From positions 1 to 36,795 of the forward strand of contig NZ_SAYU02000041.1 in assembly GCF_004025965.2 (NCBI RefSeq): a stretch of 36,795 nt of DNA. The letters are read 5' to 3'. Positions 7,332 through 17,163 of the stretch are shown here, one piece after another (position 1 is the first letter of the stretch; each line of letters opens with the position of its first letter). Under the pieces are notes generated by a model. That model did not search any database and was not told the origin of the DNA. It saw only the letters and a list, made by a program, of their open reading frames with translations. The position numbers and the translations under genes are program-made. Source of the DNA: Phycicoccus flavus. Its GTDB lineage: Bacteria; Actinomycetota; Actinomycetes; Actinomycetales; Dermatophilaceae.

Positions 7332-8186
7332 GTGACGACGATCCTCTCCATCCAGTCCTCCGTGGCCTACGGGCACGTCGGGAACTCGGCGGCCGTCTTC
7401 CCGCTCCAGCGCCTCGGGGTCGAGGTGTGGCCGGTGCACACCGTCCACTTCTCCAACCACACCGGGTACGGCGCCTGGCGCGGCCCGCTCATGGCCGCCG
7501 ACGACGTCCGCGAGGTCGTCACCGGTGTCGAGGAGCGCGACGCCCTCGGCGAGGTCGACGCCGTCCTGTCCGGCTACCAGGGCGGGGAGGAGATCGGCGA
7601 CGTCATCCTCGACGCCGTCGCCCGCACCAAGGCGGCGAACCCGTCGGCCATCTACGCGTGCGACCCCGTCATGGGCAACGCGAAGTCCGGGTGCTTCGTC
7701 CACCCGGCCATCCCCGTGCTGCTGCGCGAGAAGGTCGTTCCACAGGCGGACCTCATCACCCCGAACCAGTTCGAGCTCGGCTACCTCACCGAGACCGAGC
7801 CCGGCGACCTCGACTCCACCCTGGCGTCGGTCGAGGCCGCACGCGCCATGGGCCCGTCGACCGTGCTCGTGACGAGCGTCCTGCGCCCCGACCGGCCCGC
7901 GGACACCATCGAGATGCTCGCCGTCCACGACGACGGCGCCTGGATCGTCCGGACGCCGCACCTGCCGCTCAAGGCCAACGGGTCCGGCGACGTGACCGCC
8001 GCGCTGTTCACGGCGCACCTGCTGGAGACCGGTGACGCCGGGGTGGCCCTGGGCCGCACGGTCTCGTCGGTGTTCGATCTGCTCCAGCGCACCCTGGACT
8101 CCGGACGCCGCGAGCTGCAGCTCGTGCAGAGCCAGGACGAGATCGCCAACCCGCGGATGCAGTTCGAGGTCGAGCGCCTCCACTGA
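7332..8186 (+). CDS. pdxY: Pyridoxal kinase
   Basis: 284 aa; phosphorylates pyridoxal to pyridoxal 5'-phosphate in the B6 salvage pathway. The N-terminus [75 protein letters not shown] and [14 protein letters not shown] (the anion-hole GSGD motif) identify the PdxY/PdxK ribokinase-fold family. GTG at 7332 is the start, with CAGGAT 6 nt upstream as a possible -10 of a leaderless mRNA. The gene ends 15 bp before a large palindrome that separates it from the converging amidohydrolase gene. Confidence 0.96.
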   Translation: MTTILSIQSSVAYGHVGNSAAVFPLQRLGVEVWPVHTVHFSNHTGYGAWRGPLMAADDVREVVTGVEERDALGEVDAVLSGYQGGEEIGDVILDAVARTKAANPSAIYACDPVMGNAKSGCFVHPAIPVLLREKVVPQADLITPNQFELGYLTETEPGDLDSTLASVEAARAMGPSTVLVTSVLRPDRPADTIEMLAVHDDGAWIVRTPHLPLKANGSGDVTAALFTAHLLETGDAGVALGRTVSSVFDLLQRTLDSGRRELQLVQSQDEIANPRMQFEVERLH

Positions 8187-8201
8187 CCCCCTCCCCCGCC
8201 T

Positions 8202-8292
8202 CGACTTTCCCGCCCCATCCGGGAAGTCCGGGGTTCGCGTACCCGGTCGACCCTTGCGAACCCCGGGGAACCCGGATGGGGCGGGAAAGTCG
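8202..8292. terminator. Nested long palindrome between pdxY and amidohydrolase genes
   Basis: Outer arms 8202-8223 and 8271-8292 are perfect 22-bp reverse complements (beginning CGACTTTCCCGCCCC). After 4 nt on each side come perfect 11-bp inner arms CCGGGGTTCGC (8228-8238) and GCGAACCCCGG (8256-8266), closed by a 17-nt loop. The whole 91 bp can fold into one rod. It lies between converging genes and can serve as a bidirectional terminator. The outer arm is much longer than termination needs, so a palindromic repetitive element is also possible. Confidence 0.7.
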
Positions 8293-8298
8293 GGACGG

Positions 8299-8437
8299 CG
8301 GGGTGGTTGGGGCGTCGTGGGGTGGTCGGGGGTGGTGAGGTGGTTGGGGCGTCGTGGGGTGGTTGGGGGTTGTGGGTGGTTGGGGTGGTTGGGGGTCGTG
8401 GGGTGGTCTGGGGACGCGAGGTGGTGGGGTTGGGGGG
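8299..8437. repeat. G-rich (+ strand) low-complexity array with quadruplex potential
   Basis: About 140 bp built from GGGGTGGTTGGGGCGTCGT-like units with more than a dozen runs of three or more G separated by 1-7 nt. This meets the usual G-quadruplex pattern many times over on the + strand. It begins just after the palindrome and ends 6 bp before the amidohydrolase stop codon, so it is the 3' flank of that minus-strand gene. No gene is visible in it. Confidence 0.75.
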
Positions 8438-8443
8438 TTGACG

Positions 8444-9400
8444 TCAGGGGGGTGACGGGCGCTCGAGGAGGCGGTGCGGGGTGGACCAGCAGACCTCGCG
8501 CAACCAGGCGTCGTCGAGCCGCGGCTCGCGGTCGCGCAGCCGGGCCAGCGCCTCCAGCTGGTGCGCGTACGGGTAGGGGATGGTGGGAAAGTCCGAGCCG
8601 AGCAGCACCTTGGGGCCGAGGTCGGCGAGCCGCGGCAGCAGCACCTCGGGGAACGGCCCGGCGCCGTCGATGGCGGAGAAGAAGGCGGTGAACACCATCG
8701 TCGTGTCGAGATGGGTGCGCTCGTACCGCTCGGCGAGCGCGAGGAAGTCCGCGTACTCCGGCGCGCCCATGTGCGCGACGACGGCGGTGAGGCGCGGGTG
8801 CCGGTGGAGGACCCGCCGCAGCGGCTCCGGGCCGGTGAAGGCGTTCCCGACGGGGCCGGACCCGACGTGGACGACGACCGGGGTGCCGGCGGCGGCCAGC
8901 GCCTCCCACGCGGGGTCGAGCAGCGGGTCGTCGAGCCGGAACTCGCCGACCTGCACGTGCACCTTCCACACCTCGACCCCCGCCGCGACGAGCTCTGGGA
9001 CGTAGGTCGCGACCTCGGGCTCCGGGTAGAAGGTGGCGCTCCACAGGGCCTCGGGCACGGCGGCGGCGAAGTCGCGGGCCCAGTCGTTGAGGTACCCGGC
9101 GACGCCCGGCTTGTGGGCGTAGGGCAGTGCGCCGAAGCGCCGCACCCCGAGCGCGCGCAGGTGCTCGAGCCGGTCGGCGGTGCGCCCGCGGTAGGTGATC
9201 GGCCACGGCCGCCCGATCTTCGGGCCCCGGGCGTCGAAGACGTCCCACACCGCACGCTGGATGTTCGGCGGCATGAAGTGGACGTGGACGTCGTAGAGGC
9301 CGGGCAGCCCGAGGTCGCGCCAGAAGGCGGGCACGGCGGCGTCCTGCGCGGGCGGGACGAGCGGCGGCAGGGACTCCGGGTCCGGCCCGCGGGGGCTCAC
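8444..9400 (-). CDS. Amidohydrolase family protein (COG2159/Amidohydro_2 type)
   Basis: 318 aa TIM-barrel metal-dependent hydrolase. Putative metal ligands appear in order: DVHVHFMP (HxH, about residues 37-44), [30 protein letters not shown] and [13 protein letters not shown] with the catalytic Asp. This is the pattern of the ACMSD/gamma-resorcylate decarboxylase-like group, whose members hydrolyse or decarboxylate small molecules; the substrate is unknown. GTG start at 9400 overlaps the proB stop by 4 bp (GTGA), so it is translated as the last gene of the rplU-to-proB cluster. That position is where proA would be expected. Confidence 0.85.
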   Translation of the reverse strand: MSPRGPDPESLPPLVPPAQDAAVPAFWRDLGLPGLYDVHVHFMPPNIQRAVWDVFDARGPKIGRPWPITYRGRTADRLEHLRALGVRRFGALPYAHKPGVAGYLNDWARDFAAAVPEALWSATFYPEPEVATYVPELVAAGVEVWKVHVQVGEFRLDDPLLDPAWEALAAAGTPVVVHVGSGPVGNAFTGPEPLRRVLHRHPRLTAVVAHMGAPEYADFLALAERYERTHLDTTMVFTAFFSAIDGAGPFPEVLLPRLADLGPKVLLGSDFPTIPYPYAHQLEALARLRDREPRLDDAWLREVCWSTPHRLLERPSPP

Positions 9401-10527
9401 AGGACGACGAGGTCGTCGCGGTGGACGACCTCCCGCTCGTAGGCCGGGCCGAGCTCGCGGGCCAGGTCGCGGGTCGTCCGGCCGAGCAGGCGCGGCAGCT
9501 CGGACGAGGCGTAGTTGACGAGCCCGCGCGCGATGACCCGGCCGTCGGCGGCGCACACGTCGACTGCGTCCCCGGCGGCGAAGGCCCCGTCGACCGCGGT
9601 GATGCCGGCCGGCAGGAGCGACGTGCGCCGCTGGGTGACGGCGGTGACGGCGCCGTCGTCGAGCACGAGGCGACCGCGGGCCGTCGTCGCGTGGGCCAGC
9701 CACCGCTTGCGCGAGGCCTTGGTCGCGGCGACCGGCGCGAACACCGTGCCGACGTCCTGTGCCGCCAGCGCGTCGGCGACGTCGGGCAGCCGGGTGAGGA
9801 GGGTGGGGATGCCGGCCGCGCCCGCGATGCCGGCGGCCTCCACCTTCGTGACCATGCCACCGCTGCCCACCGACGAGCCGGTGCCGCCGATGGTCACCGC
9901 GTCGAGGTCGCCCGCCCCGGCGACGAACGGGACCCGCCGCGAGCCGCCCCGGGACGGCGGTCCGTCGTAGAGGGCGTCGACGTCGGTGAGCAGCACGAGG
10001 CCGTCGGCGCCGACGAGGTCGGCGACGAGGGCCGCCAGCCGGTCGTTGTCGCCGAACCGGATCTCCTGCGTGGCCACGGTGTCGTTCTCGTTGACGATGG
10101 GCACGATGCCGAGGTCGAGCAGCCGCTCCAGGGTGCGCCGGGCGTTCGTGTAGTGGCTGCGGCGCGTCGTGTCGTTGGCCGTGAGCAGGACCTGCCCGAC
10201 GGTGAGCCCGTGCCGGCCGAAGGCCGCCTGGTAGGCGGCGACGAGCGCCCCCTGCCCGACCGACGCCGCCGCCTGCTGGGTGGCGAGGTCGCCCGGCCGG
10301 CGCTCGAGCCCGAGCGGGCCGATGCCCGCCGCGATGGCGCCGGAGGAGACGAGGACGACCTGCCCCCCGCCGGTGCGCCGCGCGGCCAGCGCGTCGACGA
10401 GCGCACCGAGGGCGCCGAGATCCAGGGCGCCGCCGTCGGCGCTGGTGAGCGACGACGAGCCGACCTTGACGACGAGCCGGCGCGCCTGCGCGACCCGCTG
10501 CCGCAGCCGGCCGGCGTCGTCGGTCAT
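9397..10527 (-). CDS. proB: Glutamate 5-kinase
   Basis: 376 aa; phosphorylates L-glutamate, the committed and proline-inhibited step of proline synthesis. The amino-acid kinase domain shows [67 protein letters not shown] and [18 protein letters not shown]. The C-terminal PUA domain (about 285-370) includes [22 protein letters not shown]. The ATG at 10527-10525 shares one base with the obg stop (TGATG), and the stop overlaps the amidohydrolase start. proB is therefore embedded in the obg operon, away from proA. Confidence 0.97.
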   Translation of the reverse strand: MTDDAGRLRQRVAQARRLVVKVGSSSLTSADGGALDLGALGALVDALAARRTGGGQVVLVSSGAIAAGIGPLGLERRPGDLATQQAAASVGQGALVAAYQAAFGRHGLTVGQVLLTANDTTRRSHYTNARRTLERLLDLGIVPIVNENDTVATQEIRFGDNDRLAALVADLVGADGLVLLTDVDALYDGPPSRGGSRRVPFVAGAGDLDAVTIGGTGSSVGSGGMVTKVEAAGIAGAAGIPTLLTRLPDVADALAAQDVGTVFAPVAATKASRKRWLAHATTARGRLVLDDGAVTAVTQRRTSLLPAGITAVDGAFAAGDAVDVCAADGRVIARGLVNYASSELPRLLGRTTRDLARELGPAYEREVVHRDDLVVL

Positions 10528-12053
10528 CACTCGTCCCGGGCGCTCGACCAGTGCCCGGACCGGCGCTCGGCCGCGAGCTCGTCGCGGGCGGCGGTCTGGG
10601 CGTCCTTGCGGGCGTGGAACTCCTCGCGCTTCTCGGCCCGGGACTTGCGCCCGGACTCCTCGAGGCGCACGTCGGTGCCGCGGGGGCTGCCGAGCAGCTC
10701 GGCGCCGCTGCTCAGCGTCGGCTCCCAGTCGAAGACGACGGCGTCGTCCTCGGGCCCGACGAGCACGGTCGAGCCCGCGACGGCACCGGCCGCGAGCAGC
10801 GCCTCCTCGACACCGAGCCGGTTGAGGCGGTCGGCGAGGTAGCCGACGGCCTCGTCGTTGCTGAAGTCGGTCTGGCGCACCCACCGGGTGGGCCGCTCGC
10901 CGACGACCCGGAACACCTCGCCGTCGGACGTGGTCTCGCAGCGGACCCGGAAGCCGCTGTCGTCGACGGCCTGCGGGCGCAGCACGACCCGCGGCGGCGG
11001 GGCCGCGGCCGCGGCGGCCTCGACCTCGGCGCGCGCGGTGGCGACGTGGCGGGCCAGGGCGAAGGTCAGCTCCTTGAGGCCCTGGTGGGCGACGGCCGAG
11101 ACGACGTGGACCTCCAGGCCCCGCTCCTCGAGCATGGGCCGCACCATCTCGGCGAGCTCGCGAGCCTCGGGGACGTCGGCCTTGTTGAGGACGACGACGC
11201 GGGTGCGCTCGGACAGCGGCCGGCCGCCCAGGGTGTCGTCGGGGACGTAGGCGGCGAGCTCGGCCTCGATGACGTCGAGGTCGGTGAGCGGGTCGCGGCC
11301 CGGCTCCAGCGTCGCGCAGTCGACGACGTGGACGAGGACCGAGCACCGCTCGACGTGCCGCAGGAACTCCAGGCCCAGGCCCTTGCCCTCGCTGGCGCCG
11401 GGGATGAGCCCGGGGACGTCGGCGACGGTGAACCGCTCGCTGCCGGCGGTGACGACCCCGAGGTTCGGCACGAGGGTGGTGAACGGGTAGTCGGCGATCT
11501 TCGGCTTGGCGGCCGAGAGCACGGAGACGAGCGAGGACTTCCCGGCCGACGGGAACCCGACGAGGGCGACGTCGGCCAGCGACTTCAGCTCCAGGACGAC
11601 GTCGAGCGACTCCCCCGGCTCGCCGAGCAGCGCGAACCCGGGCGCCTTGCGCCGGGGGCTGGCCAGGGCCTTGTTGCCGAGGCCGCCGCGCCCGCCGCGG
11701 GCCAGGACGATGCGGGCGTCCGGGCCGACGAGGTCGGCGACGACCCGGCCGCGGGCGTCCTTGACGACGGTGCCCTCCGGCACCGGCAGGACGAGGTCGG
11801 CGCCGTCGCCGCCGTTGCGCTCGTCGCCGCCGCCCGGCCGGCCGTTCTCGGCCCGGCGGTGCGGGGTGTGGTGGTAGTCGAGGAGCGTCGTCTCCTGCGG
11901 GTCCACCGCGACGACGACATCACCGCCGTGCCCCCCGTTGCCGCCGTCCGGGCCGCCGAGCGGCTTGAACTTCTCGCGGCGCACCGACGCGACCCCGTGC
12001 CCGCCCTTGCCGGCGGTGACGTGGAGGACGACGCGGTCGACGAAGGTCGCCAT
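10527..12053 (-). CDS. obg: GTPase Obg/CgtA
   Basis: 508 aa; essential GTPase that binds the 50S subunit and links ribosome maturation to the stringent response. The glycine-rich Obg fold fills residues 1-160 ([34 protein letters not shown]). The G domain follows with P-loop [10 protein letters not shown], switch [18 protein letters not shown] and NKAD. An actinobacterial-type OCT domain ([17 protein letters not shown] to VVFDWEPT) is followed by a charged tail with [13 protein letters not shown]. The ATG at 12053 gives the standard MATFVDRV start. It lies 103 bp after rpmA with a 16-bp stem hairpin between them, and its stop overlaps the proB start. Confidence 0.98.
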   Translation of the reverse strand: MATFVDRVVLHVTAGKGGHGVASVRREKFKPLGGPDGGNGGHGGDVVVAVDPQETTLLDYHHTPHRRAENGRPGGGDERNGGDGADLVLPVPEGTVVKDARGRVVADLVGPDARIVLARGGRGGLGNKALASPRRKAPGFALLGEPGESLDVVLELKSLADVALVGFPSAGKSSLVSVLSAAKPKIADYPFTTLVPNLGVVTAGSERFTVADVPGLIPGASEGKGLGLEFLRHVERCSVLVHVVDCATLEPGRDPLTDLDVIEAELAAYVPDDTLGGRPLSERTRVVVLNKADVPEARELAEMVRPMLEERGLEVHVVSAVAHQGLKELTFALARHVATARAEVEAAAAAAPPPRVVLRPQAVDDSGFRVRCETTSDGEVFRVVGERPTRWVRQTDFSNDEAVGYLADRLNRLGVEEALLAAGAVAGSTVLVGPEDDAVVFDWEPTLSSGAELLGSPRGTDVRLEESGRKSRAEKREEFHARKDAQTAARDELAAERRSGHWSSARDE

Positions 12054-12081
12054 GGCTGATCCTGCTCCTGCTCGTGGGATG

Positions 12082-12117
12082 CGTGAGGGGCGGGCCGTTC
12101 GCGGCCCGCCCCTCACG
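12082..12117 (-). terminator. 16-bp perfect hairpin between rpmA and obg
   Basis: CGTGAGGGGCGGGCCG (12082-12097) and its reverse complement (12102-12117) enclose TTCG on the + strand, which is CGAA in the minus-strand RNA. It starts 39 bp after the rpmA stop in transcription order. It probably gives partial termination, lowering obg-proB expression relative to the ribosomal proteins, or protects the rplU-rpmA 3' end from exonucleases. No T-run follows. Confidence 0.75.
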
Positions 12118-12156
12118 ACGTGGTGCGTGGTGCCGGGCGGTCCGCCCGGCTGCACG

Positions 12157-12423
12157 TCACTCGGCGGCTACGGCCGCCGGCGTGATGTTGACGGTCTTGC
12201 GACCGCGCTTGGTGCCGAAGGTCACCGCACCCGGGACGAGCGCGAACAGCGTGTCGTCGCCGCCGCGGCCGACGCCGTCACCGGGGTGGAAGTGGGTGCC
12301 GCGCTGGCGGACGATGATCTCGCCGGCCTTGACGACCTGGCCGCCGTAGCGCTTGACGCCGAGGTACTGCGCGTTGCTGTCACGACCGTTGCGGGTCGAG
12401 GACGCGCCCTTCTTGTGTGCCAT
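12157..12423 (-). CDS. rpmA: 50S ribosomal protein L27
   Basis: 88 aa. The N-terminus [19 protein letters not shown] has no cleavable leader, unlike Firmicutes L27, so the protein can reach the peptidyl-transferase centre directly. [25 protein letters not shown] and [17 protein letters not shown] are family hallmarks. An SD-like AAGGAAC lies about 6 nt before the ATG. It begins 36 bp after rplU, in the conserved rplU-rpmA-obg order. Confidence 0.99.
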   Translation of the reverse strand: MAHKKGASSTRNGRDSNAQYLGVKRYGGQVVKAGEIIVRQRGTHFHPGDGVGRGGDDTLFALVPGAVTFGTKRGRKTVNITPAAVAAE

Positions 12424-12459
12424 GTCTGGGTTCCTTGTCCGTCCGGGAGAGCGTCGGGC

Positions 12460-12765
12460 TCAGGCGTCGATCGCGGTGATCTTGACCTGGGTGAGCGGCT
12501 GGCGGTGGCCCTGACGCTTCCGGTAGCCGGTCTTGTTCTTGTACTTGAGGATCGTGATCTTCGGACCCTTGGCGGCCTTGACGACCTCCGCGGTGACGGT
12601 GACCTTGGCGAGCTTGGAGGCGTCGCTGGTCACGGTGCCGCCGTCGACGACGAGCAGCGGCTGCAGCCGGATCTCGTCACCGGCCTGGCCGATCTTGTCG
12701 ATGAGCAGGGTGTCGCCGACGGAGACCTTCTCCTGGCGACCGCCCGCACGCACAATCGCGTACAC
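12460..12765 (-). CDS. rplU: 50S ribosomal protein L21
   Basis: 101 aa when started at GTG 12765 ([18 protein letters not shown]). L21 binds 23S rRNA domain I. The internal [29 protein letters not shown] is diagnostic (signature [14 protein letters not shown]). An AGGAAG Shine-Dalgarno about 10 nt upstream supports this start; longer in-frame extensions run antisense through the leader. It is the first gene of the rplU-rpmA(-obg-proB) unit, preceded by a promoter at 12866-12895 and a leader of about 90 nt. Confidence 0.98.
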   Translation of the reverse strand: MYAIVRAGGRQEKVSVGDTLLIDKIGQAGDEIRLQPLLVVDGGTVTSDASKLAKVTVTAEVVKAAKGPKITILKYKNKTGYRKRQGHRQPLTQVKITAIDA

Positions 12766-12865
12766 GATGGTTCTCACTTCCTGTTCGGGTGTGCCTGCTG
12801 CGACCGGCCGGTAGCGACCCCGTGGACGACACGGGACACCGGCTCGGTGGGCGCACCGACCTCCG

Positions 12866-12895
12866 AGGGTACCGGCGCGCGGACCGGCCCTCCAA
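12866..12895 (-). promoter_or_regulatory. Promoter of rplU-rpmA
   Basis: TTGGAG (12895-12890), an 18-bp spacer, then TACCCT (12871-12866) on the minus strand. The leader to the GTG at 12765 is about 95 nt. It contains the 6-bp hairpin CCCGTG/CACGGG near 12820-12840, room for ribosomal-protein autoregulation. There is no experimental evidence, only motif and spacing. Confidence 0.55.
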
Positions 12896-12920
12896 ATCGC
12901 ACGGCGGGTGCCGCGGACGC

Positions 12921-15900
12921 TCAGCCCTCGTCGGACCCGGCGCCGTCGGGGACGACAGCCGGCTCGCTCCCGGGCGGCGGTCCGGCCGGGGCGACGACCC
13001 GTCCGCGACGACGTCGCGGGCGGGCGGCCGGCGGCTCGGGGGCCGCGACCGGCTCGGGCACCGGGGCGGGCTCGGGCTCGACCGACGGCGGCGCGGACGG
13101 CGCCGACGGGCCGGCGAGGTCCGAGCTCTCGGCCACCGGCGCGGCGTCCGACGACCCCGCCTGCGGGGCCGGCGGCTCCGACGTCGCCGTGGAGCCGGTG
13201 CTCGCTGCGTCCTCGGCCGGGGGGACGGTCCCGCCCGTCGTTTCCTCGGAGGCGCCGGCGACGGCCGGCCCCACCTCGGCGGCGACCTCGGCCGCCACCT
13301 GGTCCGCGACCTCGGTCTGGTCGGTGTGCTTGAGCGCCGCGGCGTGCGCGGCGGCGGCGATCTGGGCCGCCGTCGGCCCGCTCGGCCTGTGCTCCTCGTC
13401 GTGGCCGTTGCCGTTCGAGGAGCCGGACCCGGACGAGTGGCCGTTGCCGCCGTGCTGCTGGCCGCCGCGCGAGCGCGAGCGGCCGGAGCGGCCCGAGCCA
13501 CCGGAGTCGCCGCCGTTGCCGCGCTCGACGGGCTCGGTGTGGACGACGATGCCGCGGCCGGCGCAGTGATCGCACTGCTCGGAGAAGACCTCGATGAGCC
13601 CGGACCCGACGCGCTTGCGGGTCATCTGGACCAGGCCGAGCGAGGTGACCTCGGCGACCTGGTGCTTCGTGCGGTCGCGGCCGAGGCACTCCAGCAGCCG
13701 GCGCACGACGAGGTCGCGGTTGGACTCCAGGACCATGTCGATGAAGTCGACGACGATGATGCCGCCGATGTCGCGCAGCCGCAGCTGGCGGACGATCTCC
13801 TCGGCGGCCTCGAGGTTGTTCTTCGTCACCGTCTCCTCGAGGTTGCCCCCGGAGCCGACGAACTTGCCGGTGTTGACGTCGACGACGGTCATCGCCTCGG
13901 TGCGGTCGATGACGAGGGAGCCGCCGGAGGGCAGCCACACCTTGCGGTCCATCGCCTTCGCGATCTGCTCGTCGATGCGGTGGGCGGCGAAGACGTCACC
14001 CTCCTCGGTCCAGCGGGTGAGCCGCTGCGCGAGGTCGGGCGCGACGTCCTCGACGTACTCGCTGACCTCCGACCAGGCCTTCTCGCCGGAGACGACGAGC
14101 GAGGCGAAGTCCTCGGTGAAGACGTCGCGGATGACGCGGATGGTGAGGTCGGGCTCGCCGTGCAGCAGCTGGGGCGCTCCCCCGCCGCCGGACTTCTTGG
14201 CCCGGGCGGAGTCGGCCTTCTTCTGGATGCGCTCCCACTGCTTGGTGAGGCGCTCGACGTCGGCGGTCAGCTCGGCCTCGGACGCCCCCTCGGCCGCGGT
14301 GCGGACGATGACGCCGGCGCCGTCGGGCACGACCTCCTTGAGGATCGCCTTGAGCCGGGCGCGCTCGGTGTCCGGCAGCTTGCGCGAGATGCCGGTCATC
14401 GAGCCCTCGGGCACGTAGACGACGTAGCGGCCCGGCAGCGAGATCTGCGAGGTGAGACGGGCGCCCTTGTGCCCGATCGGGTCCTTCGTCACCTGGACGA
14501 GCACGGTGTCGCCGGAGGACAGGGCGTTCTCGATGCGCTTGGCCTGCCCGCCCTCGAGCCCGGCGGCGTCCCAGTTCACCTCGCCGGCGTAGAGGACGGC
14601 GTTGCGGCCCTTGCCGATGTCGACGAACGCCGCCTCCATCGAGGGCAGGACGTTCTGGACCCGGCCGAGGTAGACGTTGCCGGCCATCGACGCGGTCGTC
14701 TCGCGGGAGACGTAGTGCTCGACGAGGACGCCGTCCTCGAGGACGCCGATCTGGGTGCGGCCGTCCCGGCCGCGCACGACCATGGTCCGCTCGACCGACT
14801 CGCGGCGGGCGAGGAACTCGGCCTCGGTGATGACGGTGCGGCGGCGGCCGGCCTCGCGGCCCTCGCGGCGGCGCTGCTTCTTGGCCTCGAGCCGGGTCGA
14901 GCCCTTGACGGCGGTCGGCTCGTCGCGGTCGCTGCGCGGCTCGCGCACCTTGGTGACGGTGCCGGGCGGGTCGTCACCGTCGGCGCCGGAGGACCCGCGA
15001 CGACGACGCCGGCGGCGCCGGCTGGACGAGCCGGACTCGCCCTCGTCGTCGTCCCTGGTCTCGCCGCGGCCCTCGGCCTCGCCGCCCTGACGGTCCTCGC
15101 CGCCCTTGGCCTGCCGGCCCTGCCGGCCGCCGGAGCGGCCGCCGCCCTGGGCGTCGTCGGAGCCCTCGCCGGACTCCTCGCCGTCGGAGCCGGTGTCGCC
15201 CTTCCCGCGACCACGCCGTCCCCGGCCGCCCCGGCGCCGGCGACGCGAGCCGCCGGCCTCGTCGTCACCGCTGCCGTCGCCGGCCTCGCGGTCGCCGCGG
15301 GTGTCGGTGTCGTCGTCGTCGGGGGTCGCCGCGGCGGGCTCGTCGTCCACGGCGGGACGCTCGGTCTCGACGGGCTCGGGGCGCACCTCGGCGGGGGCGC
15401 CGGCGGCGGAGCTGGCCCGGCGGCGGGTGGCCCGCGCGGGCTCCGGCGCCTGGAAGAGCAGCCCGAGGCCGGGGGCGCCGGTGGGCGCCTCGGCGGCCGG
15501 GGCGTCGGTCTCGTCCTCGTTCTCGTCCTCGACCTCCGGAGCGGCGACGGGCGCCGGTGCCGCGACGGGCGGGGCGAACGGGTCGGCCGCGGGCGGCTCG
15601 ACGGGAGCGGCCTCGGCGGCGGTCCGGGTGGCGCGACGGCGCGCCCTCTTCGCGGGCACGGCCTCCTGCGGCGCCTCGTCGGGCGGCGTGGCGCCCTCGC
15701 TCGCGGCCTCCTCGGGCGCGACCTCCGACGTGGGGGCGGCGGACTCGGCGGGCTCGGCGGCCTTCTTGCGGCTGCGGGTGCTCGCCTTGCGGGCGGTCTT
15801 CGTCGCCTTCTTCGCGGCCTTCGCCGGGACGGCCTCGACGTCCGCCGCGGTGTCACCGGCGGTGTCCGGGACAGGCTCGTCGGCGGCGGCCGCGGCGCCG

Positions 15901-16070
15901 GTGTCGGCGGGCGCGGCCTCGGGGGCGGCGGCCTTCTTCGTCGCTCGCTTGCGAGGAGCGCGCTTCTTCGCGGGGGGCGGGGTGTCGTCGCCGGCCGCCG
16001 GGGTGGCGTCGACCGGGAGGGTCGGGGGTTCGCTGGCCTCGGGGGCGGCGGGGTCGTTCTCGGAAGCCAT
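12921..16070 (-). CDS. rne: Ribonuclease E/G family endoribonuclease with long disordered arms
   Basis: 1049 aa. Catalytic core about residues 410-840: S1-like RNA-binding start ([21 protein letters not shown]), [21 protein letters not shown], metal-binding Asp in [12 protein letters not shown] (about 728) and [11 protein letters not shown] (about 773). The zinc-link [17 protein letters not shown] follows near 832. RNase E/G enzymes cut 5'-monophosphate RNA and start mRNA decay and rRNA/tRNA maturation at the core of a degradosome. The first 400 residues are low-complexity, with Ala/Lys-rich blocks ([17 protein letters not shown]) and Arg-rich blocks ([18 protein letters not shown]). The last 200 are Ala/Pro/Ser-rich. 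Such sandwich architecture is typical of actinobacterial RNase E. ATG 16070 is chosen over a GTG 18 bp upstream because AAAGGGG lies at SD distance. Confidence 0.95.
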   Translation of the reverse strand: MASENDPAAPEASEPPTLPVDATPAAGDDTPPPAKKRAPRKRATKKAAAPEAAPADTGAAAAADEPVPDTAGDTAADVEAVPAKAAKKATKTARKASTRSRKKAAEPAESAAPTSEVAPEEAASEGATPPDEAPQEAVPAKRARRRATRTAAEAAPVEPPAADPFAPPVAAPAPVAAPEVEDENEDETDAPAAEAPTGAPGLGLLFQAPEPARATRRRASSAAGAPAEVRPEPVETERPAVDDEPAAATPDDDDTDTRGDREAGDGSGDDEAGGSRRRRRGGRGRRGRGKGDTGSDGEESGEGSDDAQGGGRSGGRQGRQAKGGEDRQGGEAEGRGETRDDDEGESGSSSRRRRRRRRGSSGADGDDPPGTVTKVREPRSDRDEPTAVKGSTRLEAKKQRRREGREAGRRRTVITEAEFLARRESVERTMVVRGRDGRTQIGVLEDGVLVEHYVSRETTASMAGNVYLGRVQNVLPSMEAAFVDIGKGRNAVLYAGEVNWDAAGLEGGQAKRIENALSSGDTVLVQVTKDPIGHKGARLTSQISLPGRYVVYVPEGSMTGISRKLPDTERARLKAILKEVVPDGAGVIVRTAAEGASEAELTADVERLTKQWERIQKKADSARAKKSGGGGAPQLLHGEPDLTIRVIRDVFTEDFASLVVSGEKAWSEVSEYVEDVAPDLAQRLTRWTEEGDVFAAHRIDEQIAKAMDRKVWLPSGGSLVIDRTEAMTVVDVNTGKFVGSGGNLEETVTKNNLEAAEEIVRQLRLRDIGGIIVVDFIDMVLESNRDLVVRRLLECLGRDRTKHQVAEVTSLGLVQMTRKRVGSGLIEVFSEQCDHCAGRGIVVHTEPVERGNGGDSGGSGRSGRSRSRGGQQHGGNGHSSGSGSSNGNGHDEEHRPSGPTAAQIAAAAHAAALKHTDQTEVADQVAAEVAAEVGPAVAGASEETTGGTVPPAEDAASTGSTATSEPPAPQAGSSDAAPVAESSDLAGPSAPSAPPSVEPEPAPVPEPVAAPEPPAARPRRRRGRVVAPAGPPPGSEPAVVPDGAGSDEG

Positions 16071-16108
16071 GTCGGCCCCTTTCGTCACCCGCGACCGACG
16101 TCCACACC

Positions 16109-16126
16109 GGTCCCGCGGGCGGGACC
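16109..16126 (-). other. Hairpin in the leader upstream of the RNase E/G gene
   Basis: GGTCCCGC and GCGGGACC (16109-16116, 16119-16126) form a tight palindrome about 40 nt ahead of the ATG, within the 147-bp gap after the TIGR03936 gene. E. coli rne mRNA is autoregulated through structured leader hairpins; an analogous role here is inference. No clear promoter was found in the gap. Confidence 0.4.
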
Positions 16127-16217
16127 CCGTCGACCGCGGCGTGCGATCGGATCGTGCGGGGCGAGCCCCACACGGAAGTCGGCAGCTACCCCGGGGCGGG
16201 CTCGCGCGGACGGCGCG

Positions 16218-16976
16218 TCACCCACCGGGGCCGACGGCCTCCCGGTCGGCGGCCAACGGATCGGCCACCCCGTCCCCTGCCTCGACCAGCGGGCCTTGCG
16301 CGAGCCTGGTCACCAGTGGTGGGACCGGGGCCGCGAACCCCGTGACGGCGTGCAGAGCGGTCAGGATGTCGTCGGGGCGTACGGACGGTGTGGTGTGCCG
16401 TACGACCACGCGCAGTATCGCACACCCGACCTCGTCGACATCGCAGACCCGGGCGTCCAGGACCGCCTCGCGCGTGTCGAAGGTCCGCGGTCCGCTCTTG
16501 AAGGTCCGGGTGGTCTCGGCCCGCTCGCACGCGAGGTAGGCGGCCAGGGCGGCACGGACCTCGTCGGCGTCCGCCCCGCGGACGACGATCCGCCACTCGC
16601 TGGCCTCCAGCCGGTCGGCGAGCGCCCCGGGCCCCGCCTCGACGACGTCGACGACGTCGAGGCCGTCGGGCAGCGCCTCGTCGAGGGCTTCGCGGACGGC
16701 CGCGGGGTCGACCCGCTCGGTGACGCGGATCTGGAAGTACTCGGCCTCGCTCGCGGTGCCGGTGGGCGCGGCGTTGGCGTAGGAGATGAGCGGGTGCGGG
16801 TGGAACCCCGCCGAGAACGCCATCGGCACGCCGGCGCGGCGCAGCGCCCGATCCAGGGCTCGGGAGAAGTCGCGGGTCGAGGAGAAGCGCAGGCGGCCCC
16901 GCTTGGCGTACCGGATGCGCAGCTTCTGCACCGCGGGCGGCGGCGGGGGGCCCTCCGGGGTGCGCTGACGAGCCAT
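16218..16976 (-). CDS. TIGR03936 family radical-SAM-associated protein (DUF2344)
   Basis: 252 aa. It starts with the family phrase KLRIRYAKRGRLRFSSTRDF and contains RAGVPMAFSAGFHPHPLISYANA, SEAEYFQIRVTE and a C-terminal half with FDTREAVLDA and a final domain RPDDILTALHAV. In many bacteria this protein is encoded next to, or fused to, a B12-binding radical SAM protein (TIGR03960). Both lie beside rne/rng-rplU-rpmA, suggesting a role in rRNA/tRNA or ribosomal modification, but the reaction is not established. Here the partner is 5.9 kb away (22881-24848) behind accessory genes. A -10-like TAGCCT lies 6 nt before the ATG. Confidence 0.9.
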   Translation of the reverse strand: MARQRTPEGPPPPPAVQKLRIRYAKRGRLRFSSTRDFSRALDRALRRAGVPMAFSAGFHPHPLISYANAAPTGTASEAEYFQIRVTERVDPAAVREALDEALPDGLDVVDVVEAGPGALADRLEASEWRIVVRGADADEVRAALAAYLACERAETTRTFKSGPRTFDTREAVLDARVCDVDEVGCAILRVVVRHTTPSVRPDDILTALHAVTGFAAPVPPLVTRLAQGPLVEAGDGVADPLAADREAVGPGG

Positions 16977-16982
16977 GGCGCC

Positions 16983-16988
16983 AGGCTA
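16983..16988 (-). promoter_or_regulatory. Putative -10 element for leaderless TIGR03936 mRNA
   Basis: TAGCCT on the minus strand with exactly 6 nt to the ATG at 16976, matching the spacing at proA and the radical-SAM gene. Confidence 0.5.
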
Positions 16989-17042
16989 CGAGGCGGGCTG
17001 CCCCGGGCCGCACCCGGTGCGGCGACCGGGTCCGGACACGCA

Positions 17043-17081
17043 CGGTGGCCGGTCCGCTCGCGGGGAGCGGACCGGCCACCG
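17043..17081 (-). terminator. 17-bp perfect hairpin downstream of the sedolisin gene
   Basis: The arms 17043-17059 and 17065-17081 (starting CGGTGGCCGG) are exact reverse complements around GCGGG. The hairpin lies about 80 bp past the sedolisin stop and about 60 bp before the TIGR03936 -10 element, so it should insulate the two genes. Confidence 0.8.
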
Positions 17082-17096
17082 GATCGACGGGCTGAG

Positions 17097-17163
17097 GACA
17101 GGTCAGCCGTCGGTCGACGGATGCAGACAGGTCATCCGTCGTGCGGCGGAGGAGGACAGGTCA
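17097..17163 (-). repeat. 29-bp tandem repeat including the sedolisin stop codon
   Basis: GACAGGTCA (+ strand) recurs at 17097, 17126 and 17155, exactly 29 bp apart, followed by variants of (T/G)CCG(T/C)CG. In gene orientation the first unit holds the last codons and TGA of the sedolisin gene (GGCGGATGACCTGTC). The next two repeat the sequence around that stop just downstream. Confidence 0.75.

Noticed and set aside
4827-9860. A 1677-codon open frame on the minus strand covering proA, repeats and antisense of CYTH and pdxY
   Set aside because: Only its last 430 codons (from 6119) match a family, proA. The rest is antisense shadow or repeat translation.
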